A stretch of 64,000 nucleotides of DNA. It comes from Chondrosia reniformis (taxonomy: Eukaryota > Porifera > Demospongiae > Chondrillida > Chondrillidae). The notes under the pieces were generated by a model. The model had not been told where the DNA came from. It was given only the letters and a program-made list of their open reading frames with translations, and ran no database searches. The position numbers were made by a program, and so were the translations under genes. The stretch lies in contig OX359196.1 in NCBI GenBank assembly GCA_947172415.1, forward strand, positions 6,387,901 to 6,451,900. Direction: 5' to 3'. Positions 1 through 10,126 of this stretch are shown in pieces; position 1 is the first letter of the stretch; each line of letters opens with the position of its first letter.

Positions 1-46
1 AACTGATCTATGTGTCACTGTAAGATCTATTATAGAAGCAACTCAC

Positions 47-1358
47 TTCATTGATTGACATATCAAAAGTGGGAAGCCTTGCTCTTCCTAAAAAGAGATA
101 AAGATGGCAGCTAAACCTCTATTGATGATTTAAGCAAATTACAGTTCAGTGTGTTAAGAATTTATAACTAAAGTCATGCCATGCCAATCTTACTGTTTGT
201 AGGAGAATGCTTTAATGAGCGACCAAGATGAATTATGTCTCTAATTTCTGAGCTGCTCTTCATTGCACAATCAATTTTGTTAACCTTGACAACCTGATCA
301 CCCATGGCAACACCTTGACTACCTGCTTGCCCACCTACATATATATACAGCATACATTTGGTGCCTATGATCAGCTGGTACATAGAGGTATAATAGAGTA
401 ACTAGTATACCACCAATAAACAGATTTGTACCCCAACTTTCATTCAAATACTGCATGAACGTACCTGGTTCAACATATGTCACTATAGCTGGTGGCAAAC
501 CATAGGAAAGAAAAAGACCCAACTTTTCACTCTTCTGCAGAATGATACTCTTGACTGTAGATTCTACAACATTGTACAATTGTGATAGAAGACATGACTG
601 GGATTTGGAAGAACTATAACTCTGCAGCTCACCATTCTCATTCAATAGTGTCAGATTTACTTGGTCATTCACTAAAGGAACACACATTACATAATTAGTA
701 AACAAGTAGTACATACACTATCAGCTGGCCCAGTAGAATAAAATTAAATTTGTATCATCGTTTAAGTTTTAAGTAATATAGACTTTTGATGTGTGTGTAT
801 GTTTATATCTTAGTAATAGGTCTTTGAATAATGAATAATACGTATAATGGTAAGTTGTGCAATGAATAATACGTATAATGGTAAGTGCATTAAGTCATGT
901 GGAGTTTCCCTACTTGGAAAGGTTTGCCTGTCAATCATCCGCATAACATTATGAGGGAGCTCATCCAAATCAACGTGTCTCTTAGCAACTGGAGGAGAGC
1001 TACCGATATCACTAAGGAAACTGGGTTCTATCAGTGATGTTTGCTTTTGGAAAGGCCTCCCAGGTACAAGTGATGGACTCTGAACAGATGCAACAGACAT
1101 CTCATCAGTTGTCTTCTTTCTCTTGAAGAGAACTTTAATTTTTTGTGAAAATGATCTCTTCTTTTTGTGACTGCTTTCATTAAATATTTCATCACTTGTG
1201 TGTGATCTTCTAATATGACTCTCTCCCGAGTGTGGTGTTCCTTCTGAGCTAGGTAGAGCTAAAGCTTTCCCAATTCCAAATTCACGCTTAACTGGGTCTT
1301 GTATAGGTTGTACGTTCATATCCATTTTTTGCAATTTGAGTATTATGTGGCTATTCAA
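47..1358 (-). CDS. PDZ-domain protein, N-terminal part (runs off the left edge)
   Basis: Four coding exons fit in phase on the minus strand: 1358-914, 671-465, 334-194 and 87-47, and the gene continues beyond position 1. About 278 residues are visible. The first 150 are polar and basic (KKKRSFSQKIKVLFKRKK region), with no recognised domain. The later exons encode a PDZ-like fold: a carboxylate-binding-loop equivalent EKLGLFLSYGLPP, then VEPGGQAGSQGVAMGDQVVKVN and a following helix (SSSEIRDIIHLG). Such domains bind C-terminal peptides of partner proteins. Splice junctions are CAG/GTACGT and ACA/GTAAGA. Met at 1358, 1328 or 1322 could be the start; the first is used here. A non-coding 5' exon (from 1829 upstream) joined to 1389 is supported by CTAG/GTAAGATT and TTTCTATAG. 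The family is not recognised beyond the PDZ domain. Confidence 0.6.
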
Positions 1359-1829
1359 AGTAAGCTTGGCTAGTTCACTTCACAATGACCTATAGAAACA
1401 AATAAATAATGCACTACTATATATATGTAATTGCTAATTAATATATTTTCAAGCTTAGATCTAGAATTGATAACAATAGAATGAACTTGAGAAAGTTATA
1501 AAAGGATGTCATAAATAAAGCCCCTAAATAAATATGGAATTCATATTTGCATTCTTATTCAGGAAAAAATGAGACTTCATGGCTCAAACATACAAATACA
1601 TCACATTACATCCCACACAGGCGATATGACTGGAACCAGTTGGTATTCATCGTTGGACCTTAAAAGGGAGCTGTCACGTTGAGGAAAGGTGCGATATAAT
1701 CTTGATTACAAATTGATTACAAATTGAAGAATGTCACGTATAGGGCCAAGCACCAAATACCAAGCGTGTTTGCCATTACAGGCTAGCATAGCAAGCTTTT
1801 AAGCTAGAAATTTTCAGTAAAATCTTACC

Positions 1830-1950
1830 TAGGGTAGAGTTCATTCGCAAAGGAAGAAAGCAACCCAGTTGACACAATCATCTCTTTGCGGGCGTAACCT
1901 AGACACACCCAATTTTAGTAACTGTAAACCGCGAGTATATAGAGTCCGCT
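1830..1950. promoter_or_regulatory. Shared head-to-head promoter region
   Basis: The non-coding first exon of the minus-strand PDZ gene begins somewhere above 1829, and the GRXCR-like start codon is at 1951 on the plus strand. The transcription starts of both genes must therefore lie close together or overlap here. No TATA box was identified. The call rests on gene geometry only. Confidence 0.4.
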
Positions 1951-4807
1951 ATGTCAGCCGAAGTGGGAATATTGATCGATTTAGGATCATCTCCTCAGCC
2001 AAATCTTGTCATGGATAGCAATGAGTCTACAATGAGTAATTTGAGTACGAATCAGCTACTAGATCTGGACCCTTATGCAGCTGGAAATATATCCCATAGC
2101 GACAGGACCGAACCTGCAGATGCTGTGCAGAACGGTTCGGTAGAGGATCTGCACAACGGGTATACAAATACTTTAAAACAAGCTAGTCCCGAGTTAAAGC
2201 AAGACGATGAACCTGAAATTGAGGGTTCTGTCAGCGACGTGAGTTCAACGGCAGATGAAGAGCTACTTTCCGAATCACCACCACCACACTCCGAAGAAAG
2301 CACTCAACAGTTACAAGGAGCAGATAGTAAGCCCTCAGTCTCCGAAAACCAACAACCTCCAAAGAATATGAAAAAGTATGACTTTTTACGTTACTTGGCG
2401 GAACGAGATCGCGAACGAGACGACGGAGATGGTCAAGAAGGACACAAGGAAGGCGAGGCTATTTTAAGTGAAAATGGATCAGTTGTAGGCTTGTCTAACC
2501 AAGTTAAGACAAACGTTGAAAGGTACCAAGAAGAGTCGCCAAAGGATCCGGAGGTTTTAGAATCTCAAGTGAAGAAAACAGGGGTTCGTTTCGATGGTGC
2601 CGCAGTAGTCAATGAATATGAAAAAGAAGAGGAAGAAGATGAAGATGGCGTTCAGGGGAGTAATAATGATGACAGTGAAAGTGGAATACTTCGCAGTGAT
2701 CGTGGCTCAATTATCGGATTCTCTAATTGTGTCAAGCAGAAAACTTCCAAACTTCAAGGAATGATGCAGAAGAGCAAACTGCCACCGAGAATAAAGAGAC
2801 TTATGGAAGTACGTCTAATGTCTAGCAATTATTTTAAAATTTACTTGAAGATGGATGTTCACAATAAAAAATAATCATAAATTATTTCACAATACATTTT
2901 AATATCAGCTAGTGTAAAGGAAATATAGTATATATGTGATAAATTCTCCAAAATAAACAAGTTAATATTCACACATTAATGTTTATAATGTTATGAGAAG
3001 GGTAAATGCGTCTTTACATCTTGTTTTGATCTAGGAAGAAATGCCAAATAAGGAAGAAGGAAAGAAAGGAAAGATAGTTATTTACATGACCAGCCTAGCA
3101 GCTATTAGAGATACCTACACAAATTGCAACATGGTTTTGGAGATCTTTCACAATCACAATGTGGTCTACAAGACAAAAGATATCTTCCTTCATCCTAACT
3201 ATAAGAAGGAACTGAAGGAGCGGATGCAACTGAAGAAGATCACAGTACCTCAAGTGAGAATACGCATAACATTCTTGGTCTCTGATTATTGGTTTGCACT
3301 GATGCATGGAATCACCACTAATCAATGTGAATTGCAGCTAATTAGTACCTACTTTGTAATTAATTTAGGGAGGAAAACATAATGGAGTATATTGGTGTGG
3401 CAATTGTAGCTCAGTGGTAGAGCACTGATGGCCAGAATGAGCTGTCTTGGGTTCCATTCCCAGCAATTGCTTCTTTTGCATTTCTCCCTCTTCATGATAT
3501 TTGAGACTGTCATTAGTTGTGGTATGATTGTTTATGGATCTACCAGCTCTCCTGTAGGGATGGTGCGACTAATTGGCTAAGATGCCCCCTCCCACATGGG
3601 CTGAGGCTCTGAATGAAATCATTACTAATCAGTTTGAATGGCTTAGTTTGTAGTAGTATAAACATGAATGCTGTGGCAACTGTAGATCAGTGGCAGAGCA
3701 CTGGTAGTCTTAATCAGCCTTATTGGGATTAATTCCCAGCAATTGCTTCTTTCACGTTTTCCCTCTTCATGATGTCTGTGAATGATTATAAAATTTGATC
3801 ACTGAAAATTAAGTATGTTTGCCATTTAACCTTGAGAATGAGCAGATAGCCTGCTTTTAGATCAATCAAAATATTAAGAATTATTTGTCAATACTCAAGA
3901 TCATCTGTCTCAACAGATATTACCTCTAAAAGGACATTTGAATATTGGACCTCATTTAAATACACTAATACACTGTCATAACACTCCTATTATGGACTAG
4001 CATAGTTGACATACCTAGCATATTGCATTCCAGCACTCCCTTTTTAAGGGGTCAACCTACAATCATTTGAGTACACACAGCTCTCATTAGGAAGAGTTTT
4101 CCCAAACAAGGCTACTATCTCTGTTTATCACATAATACATACACACATATAAGTCAAGAGACACTTTGCTTTCTGTAATTATAGTATACCTTATTATATA
4201 CAGCTGTGATATCATAGTATGCTGAAATATGTATTGAATATGCACATAGTGTATTATCTCTAATATAAGCCCGGTCTCTAATACAAGCTCATCTCCAATA
4301 GAAGCCCACCTTTATGAGTTATTGAAAAATAGAAGCCTAGTCCCCAATAAAAGCCCAGGTTCAGAGGGGTTTGAATACAAGCCCCGGGCATATATTAGAG
4401 ATAATACGGTATATACTAATACATTGTGTAGGTATTTATCAATGGTGAGTACATTGGAGATGAGAAGATCATTTTGGAGATGAATGAAAGTAGTCAATTG
4501 AGTGCAAAAATCATTGGATTTGAAGTGAGTAAGACAAGTGTAGACTGACACAAATGAATTGCTAGTAGACATAGCTTTTTAAGGATAGCTGTGTATGATT
4601 GCCCCTCAATATGATTTGCAGAAAACAGAGGAAGATGCAGATTGTGCCACTTGTGGTGCTAAAGGGTTTATTCCCTGCATGTGGTGTAAGGGAAGCAAGA
4701 AAGGTTGGAGAACAAAATTTGGGGATCTTGAATGCACAGTTTGCAACAAGAATGCTCTTCAGCAATGCCCTGATTGTTCTGATATATACAAGAGGAAAAA
4801 GAAGTAA
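1951..4807 (+). CDS. GRXCR: Glutaredoxin domain-containing cysteine-rich protein (GRXCR-like)
   Basis: Four exons join in phase 0: 1951-2808, 3035-3253, 4432-4524 and 4622-4807, giving 451 aa. Residues 1-286 are acidic, low-complexity and probably disordered. A glutaredoxin-like domain follows (KGKIVIYMTSLAAIRDTY, VPQVFINGEYIGDEKIILEMNES). The C-terminus has four CxxC pairs (CATC, CMWC, CTVC, CPDC), a zinc-finger-like module found in GRXCR1/2. The glutaredoxin part has no CPYC or CxxC redox site, so a structural or glutathionylation-related role is more likely than oxidoreductase activity; this is also the case in the family. Vertebrate GRXCR proteins act in sensory hair bundles, so the role here is unknown. 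Intron 2 (3254-4431) carries two SINE copies. An AATAAA at 4900-4905 is the likely poly(A) signal. The gene is convergent with NXT. Confidence 0.85.
3400..3470 (+). repeat. tRNA-derived SINE head, copy 1
   Basis: A 71-nt tRNA-like fold lies in the GRXCR intron. It has a perfect 7-bp acceptor stem (GCAATTG/CAATTGC), a D arm with GCTC/GAGC around AGTGGTA (A-box), and a T arm TTGGG/CCCAG around TTCCATT (B-box). The anticodon stem is imperfect, with CCA in the anticodon position. It is followed by about 40 bases (CTTCTTTTGC... CTCTTCATGAT) that recur after copy 2, which marks it as a SINE rather than a functional tRNA. Confidence 0.65.
3676..3746 (+). repeat. tRNA-derived SINE head, copy 2
   Basis: This is a second, more diverged copy of the 71-nt tRNA-like unit, about 205 bp downstream of copy 1 in the same intron and orientation. 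The acceptor stem GCAACTG/CAATTGC has one wobble pair. The A-box (TAGATCAGTGGCAGAGC) and B-box (GGATTAATTCC) are recognisable but degraded. The downstream body CTTCTTTCACGTTTTCCCT followed by CTTCATGAT matches copy 1. Confidence 0.6.
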
Positions 4808-5002
4808 CCGGCTACAAACACTAATACTTAGCACACGTGATTAACAGCTTATATATGTGTACACCTTCGTTGGATTATGCAGTCATCAATAGTAGCACTA
4901 ATAAAATCATGCTACCATCCACATTGTTTCCACAAATCATTTAAATAAGAAACTGCTTAAAACAAAACTGTAATAAAAAGTTGTGTCGAGTGTTTCAACT
5001 GC

Positions 5003-5694
5003 TTAATTTTGGCCAACATTACATCGAAATGTTTCACTAGTGACTTTCCAAATTTCACCTTCTCGATTCAAGATAAACTGATGTGTAAAGGCTGAAGGGT
5101 TGCCGTGGCCACCAAAGGTCACCTGACCAGCACATGACACTAAAAGTAATGGATCTCCTTGAGGATCAACTACAAACACAAATGTAGACAATAGACAATT
5201 CATTAAATAAGTCAAAGGTCAGCCTATTATTGGGAAATAAGGCTGCATGGCCTTATTATTCAGGCTGGTTGGATTAGACCAGACAACCTTGCAGGTGTAG
5301 GTAACATAGAGTACAACCAAATGTGAATGATAATACATATACATCTATCACTATATGTGACTGAAGCACTCTCACATCTCATTGGCTGACAGTCCACTGA
5401 GTGGAGGTCATGGGTGGAGTTGGGAAGGTTCTGATAGAACTGCGTCACTTCCTTTATCCCATTGCGTACATTGCCATTCCATACCAATGTGCTCTTATCA
5501 GTATAAAATCCATTTAGCATCTAAGAAGGTAAGGGCGCGAGTGTTGAGTCAGCTTATATAAGATAAGAAATGATACTCCCATAGTAGACTACAGAATACA
5601 GCATCCTTACATTTCTATTATTATCCAGCGTCGAATAAAATAGACTTGGAAAGTGATCACCTGCATCACACGACAGAGCTAAATCGGCGGCCAT
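5003..5694 (-). CDS. NXT1: NTF2-related export protein (NXT / p15)
   Basis: Three exons on the minus strand join in frame: 5694-5611, 5520-5376 and 5169-5003, giving 131 aa, close to the usual 140. The NTF2-like fold signature is clear: SLFYSTLDNNRN, STLVWNGNVRNG, NLPNSTHDLHSVDCQP, then GQVTFGGHGNPSAFTHQFIL and WKVTSETFRCN. In animals p15 pairs with NXF1 to export mRNA through the nuclear pore. Donors are GTAAGG and GTGAGA. The start codon lies 64 bp from that of the divergent SPATA4 gene. Confidence 0.93.
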
Positions 5695-5758
5695 TTTGGA
5701 AACTAAATCTAAACGCTTGTGGTGCTGACTTATTGATGGTTGTCATGGAAACTTCAAA
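5695..5758. promoter_or_regulatory. Bidirectional promoter of NXT and SPATA4
   Basis: Only 64 bp separate the two divergent start codons (5694 on minus, 5759 on plus). Unless distant non-coding exons exist, both core promoters must share this interval and overlap the opposite 5' UTR or coding exon. No motif is assigned. Confidence 0.5.
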
Positions 5759-8530
5759 ATGAGTGGTCTTCCTAGAGAAGTAATCAAATGGATTCAAAGT
5801 CTAGACTTAACTCATCCATTGAAAAATGTGAAAAGGTTTCATATTCTTTCAACTCAATCCAAGGAAAATATGAGTATGAGAAGTACTTTTATTTTCTCTT
5901 TTCCAGGGACTTTAGTAATGGATATTTGGTAGCTGAGATCCTATCGTGGTATTATCCACAGGACCTTCAGATGCACTCCTACGCAAATGGAGCGTCTATA
6001 AGCACTAAAATTGGAAACTGGCAGCAACTGGAGAGAATATTTAGCAAGCACGAGTTGGATATTCCTAGAGAAGTTGTGGAGGGTGCAATGCACTGCAAGC
6101 CAGGGGCAGCTGCCTCCCTCATTACCATCCTCTATACACTGCTCACACACAGAATGTAAGAGCGGGTAGTTCTTCAGACTAGATTGATGTAGTATTGTGT
6201 ATGAGTGAGTCTTGTGTTACAGATGGCCCTTCCTCTGTCTGTAGCATCAGAGCACTCCCTCCGGAGGACTCCCCGCAGGGCTTCAACGACAGTGCCTACC
6301 AGTCCAAACTTCCTATGTATGCCCGCTCCACAGCTGCTCAAGTTAGTTCTGGTTACATGAAGTGGGTTCATATGTAGACTTTGTTGTTGCTTGGTAACAG
6401 TTCATTTAATGTACCTTTATTGAATAAACTTGCATATAGGGAGTGTTTTGACTTGCATTGATGCTATCCATTAAGCTACCATATATAATTGTACATACAC
6501 TTAATACGTATATGGCTACCATATAAATATGCACTTACTATAGCTGCCATATATATAAACTATGTAATGTATGCACAAATGTTAAGTATGTACATGTTCA
6601 GTTATGTACTGTAATAGCAAGCTAATAACAAGTGTGTCTTAATTAATGTTTTCTGTTTCAAATCCGTTTAGTAAAACAGTCAATTTTACTTTTACACTGC
6701 TCTTATATCCAAAGAGTATATATATTGTATTTGTGTAGTGATCAGAAACAGTACTAGCTCCCAATCCTTGTTGACAAGCTTTATAATTATTATTTTGTCA
6801 ATATCATTATGGTTATTCATTAGCAACCACAAGTGGAATGGGCTATGTATGAGTAGTGTATATTCAGTAATGAGTGATGTCATGTAACCTAATATATACC
6901 AGTTTGTTGATGGAGATATGGTCTGTGAAATCTCAGACATTTCCTCTTTGTGAACTTAACAGAATGTGAGCTGTGAATGGTTTGATAATGTCTGTGTCAA
7001 CTAGTCTGTACCAGCACTACCAGAGTGCTATTAGTGTACTGTTGTTTGAGGTGCGTGATAATGTGCCTTTTGTTGTTATCTGAGTGGACTAATGGATAGT
7101 GTTAACATATACGTATATAGTACTTGGAGCTATTAAAAATTAGAATATGCTCAGAATGCATTGAGCACCTATTCTATTATTAGAATATGCAATTCTTCCT
7201 TATCACATGATTCATATGTTTTCCCTTTCAATTGAATATTTTTTATGAAAATCAGATTTGTCAATAACTGGAATATTCTCCCCCACTCTAAGCAGTGCAT
7301 TACAGTGCATGGCTGCATGTGCACTAATCATTACCTAGCTAAGTGACTGATTGCAAGTCTTCTATAATCTGAACAGTACCTGGCAGCAGTAGGCTCTAAA
7401 AGTTGGTTCTATATTGTCACTGACAGAAGCTCATTGACTGTCAGCTAATGTGTTGTGCTCAAAAGTGCTTCAAGTATCTAATCATTAGAGACAGTTAATT
7501 TTCAGATATTTAGTTTACTCTCTAGTCACCTTTAAAACCCTTGGAAACCAATAAACAGCAAATCATTGTCTTGACACTAATCACCTCCTATTCCAGTTGA
7601 TGTGCATTGCTGCATAGTGTTCTCATGTGACTTTGGTGGTGGGGTGATGTGATTGGTGTTTTCATTAAGGAAGCCCAAACCAGAAGATTATAAGGATTCA
7701 CTAGTGGGCTTGTGCTGGCTTCACCTGTGCATGCACTGTGGGTCAACCTATATCTCACAATCTCTAGATTCATTCCCTCCCAAGCCATCTCTACCAATCC
7801 CTCCTTTATGCCCTCTGTGTGCAGCATCCACTCCACATCTGCCGTGTGTGTGATTTGGTTTCTGTATAGATTTAGTGTATATAATGGCCTCTAAATGTAT
7901 TAGCACAGTCAGTTAATGAAAGTTTAAAAATCAACTTAAACAATTCTTAAAGCCCTTTAAAGACATTAAATCTGTTTAGTATCATTTGGGGATGTAATTT
8001 TACTTTGTTGTTTCTAAGCCAAATCAAATGATACATATTGTATATTTCTGGTACATTTACCAACCATCCGCTACATATCCATCACTATACCTGTTTGTGT
8101 CTGTACACAGTCCATCAAGACTAACCTAGCTGTGTCAGAGTTGGCTATAGAACCAGACAGAATGCTATGCATGCAAAAGGTAACTAACTGATGTTGTGAA
8201 AACAAATGTAAAAATTATTACTGTCATGTTACTTGTTATATATGCAGGCACAGACAATATTAAAACAACACTCAGTTCAAAGAAGACAAGAGAAAATGCA
8301 ATATCCAGGTGTCAAACCCAACCACTCTACTTGTGTTGTGTAGTTAGTTGAGAGGCTCTTTGTTCATAGTTATTTCATGTGTAACTGCAGGTCGCTTTGG
8401 TATCCAGGACAAGGGTGCTCCCTCAAGACTGGCTAACGCCCTTTCAGAAGCACACAATGGAGAACCTGGGGAAGAAGTACAAGGTCTCAAAGATGACACT
8501 GATACCATTAGTGACTCTTCTGTTGTTTGA
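5759..8530 (+). CDS. SPATA4: Spermatogenesis-associated protein 4 (CH-like domain)
   Basis: Six exons close in frame: 5759-5835, 5907-6155, 6245-6341, 8111-8179, 8248-8308 and 8391-8530, giving 230 aa. The N-terminal CH-like domain typical of SPATA4/SPEF1 proteins is clear: [64 protein letters not shown]. The middle matches the family too ([35 protein letters not shown]). The family is associated with microtubules, testis and cilia. Exon 3 must start at 6245 (after TGTAG), not at the CAG at 6220, to keep frame. Intron 3 (6342-8110) is 1.77 kb and contains no exon that I can support. Confidence 0.88.
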
Positions 8531-8777
8531 CTCGATTTATACGTGCCAACTGCATACACATTAAGCATTATTTCGTTTCGTTATGAGGCTTCTGTTAGCA
8601 CTGCGTGCCGACACCTTCCGGTTGCAGGTTTGCACCTTACACCGTCTCGCATAAAAGTTGTAACATAATAGCGGCAGTTGATTTCCTTAGCTAGGAACAC
8701 TGTAGGATATTCGTGTCCGTACGCGTGGATATAGCTACCATTGCAATTGGAGTTCCCAAGATCGCACAAAGCCCATC

Positions 8778-9954
8778 ATGTCAGTAGAAGTAGCGGCTGT
8801 CCCGTCTTATTCTTGCGACGAAGAAAAGAGCGACACTCAGTAAGAGCAAATGACAGTTTTGTAATTTAGTAGTGTTTTTTAATAACCTCTCAAGTACTAT
8901 ATCGCTAGAGTTGCGTTCAGCTCTACAGGTTTAAGGTGCATAGCTTAGCAACTCTTCATGCATTGCGAATGTTCAATCGAGAAGTGATTTTGTATATTAG
9001 TTACTTGTGTCGTTTTCCTTTGGATTATTCAGGTCTTTTCCGGATTCAACCATCCTTCCTACATCTCCCTTCGAAGCGCACACTTGTACCAGTCCCATTA
9101 GCAGTGGTAAGCGCTTCTCTTCCCTATCGACAGACAGTGGAAACCCGCGCTCCGATATATCGCTAGATGCGGAGGACTCTTGCAGAATGGGCAGTTCCGT
9201 CGATCTTACAAAAATGAACTCGATAGAAATCTCTGGGTTTTTTGAAACTTTGGCTGAGGAACTGGAAGATATGATATTCATCTCTAAAGAAATGTTTGCT
9301 GAACTCAAGGTAAGTCACTTGGTGTATATAGTAGTAATGTAATGTAGTGTATATGGTACATAACTACATTTATATCTAAAGGGATACTAATCCATATAAT
9401 AATAGTATGAAACCTCACATATAGGCTACTTATATAGCTATAAATTAGTTGATTTATGTTTCTTAGCAGAATGAGGTAAAACTTTCTATATAGCCCAATA
9501 CAGTGTTAGTGTGATATTCATTGTCACACTCCATATGACTTAGCACCTCCTCCTAGATATGCGCCAACAAATGTAATATAATGGAATTCCTATTGCAATG
9601 ATTAACTAAATGGAATTGTAATTAGAATTCTTCCTTAAATGTACCTACTAAATTACATGTTGCTAAATACCAATATTACTGTACCGTGTGGTTCAAGTTA
9701 CAAGCATATGGCTATAAGGTATTGCTGGAATGAGATAGACTCTCTCTCTTTCTACCTAGCAACAAGAGCAAACAGGAGAAGAACAGGTTGATTCTAAAGA
9801 TTCAATAAAGATTTCCTCACCAACCTCACTGAAAGGACTTCCTGCAAGAGAAGTGGAAGATGTGGTACTTGAAACAAGCAAAAATGTCGAACAATACTTT
9901 TCAGAAATCAAAAGAAGTAGACTTGATGCTTCAAGAAGTGAAGCTACCAGTTAA
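8778..9954 (+). CDS. Unrecognised serine-rich, coiled-coil-forming protein
   Basis: Three exons join in phase: 8778-8839, 9033-9309 and 9760-9954, giving about 178 aa with a TAA stop. The first 80 residues are Ser/Thr/Pro-rich and probably disordered. Residues about 85-113 (SIEISGFFETLAEELEDMIF) and the C-terminal part (REVEDVVLETSKNVEQYFSE) look helical and amphipathic. Splice sites are ACTCA/GTAAGA, TTATTCAG, CTCAAG/GTAAGT and CTACCTAG. I do not recognise the family; a small adaptor or complex subunit is possible. Reading past the stop into SGT1 is unlikely because of the in-frame TAA. Confidence 0.55.
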
Positions 9955-10126
9955 TTCTTACATATCTCTCCATTCATTCAGTCACATCAACTTATATAAT
10001 TATTTTATCATTAAATGCCTAGCATCTTTGTATATTATGCATGCATGCACATTTTTGGTGTCATTTATAAAGTGAATTTACAATTTGGAGTGGGACTCGG
10101 TTTATGGACTATTCTTGAATGGTAAA

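Noticed and set aside
7588..7894. Small ORFs on both strands in SPATA4 intron 3 as a missing exon
   Set aside because: Exons 3 and 4 join in phase 0 and match the family without a gap, so no exon is needed here.
8581..8769. Minus-strand 62-aa ORF upstream of the coiled-coil gene
   Set aside because: No signature, no splice partner, and it lies in the short space between SPATA4 and the next gene where promoter and UTR are expected.
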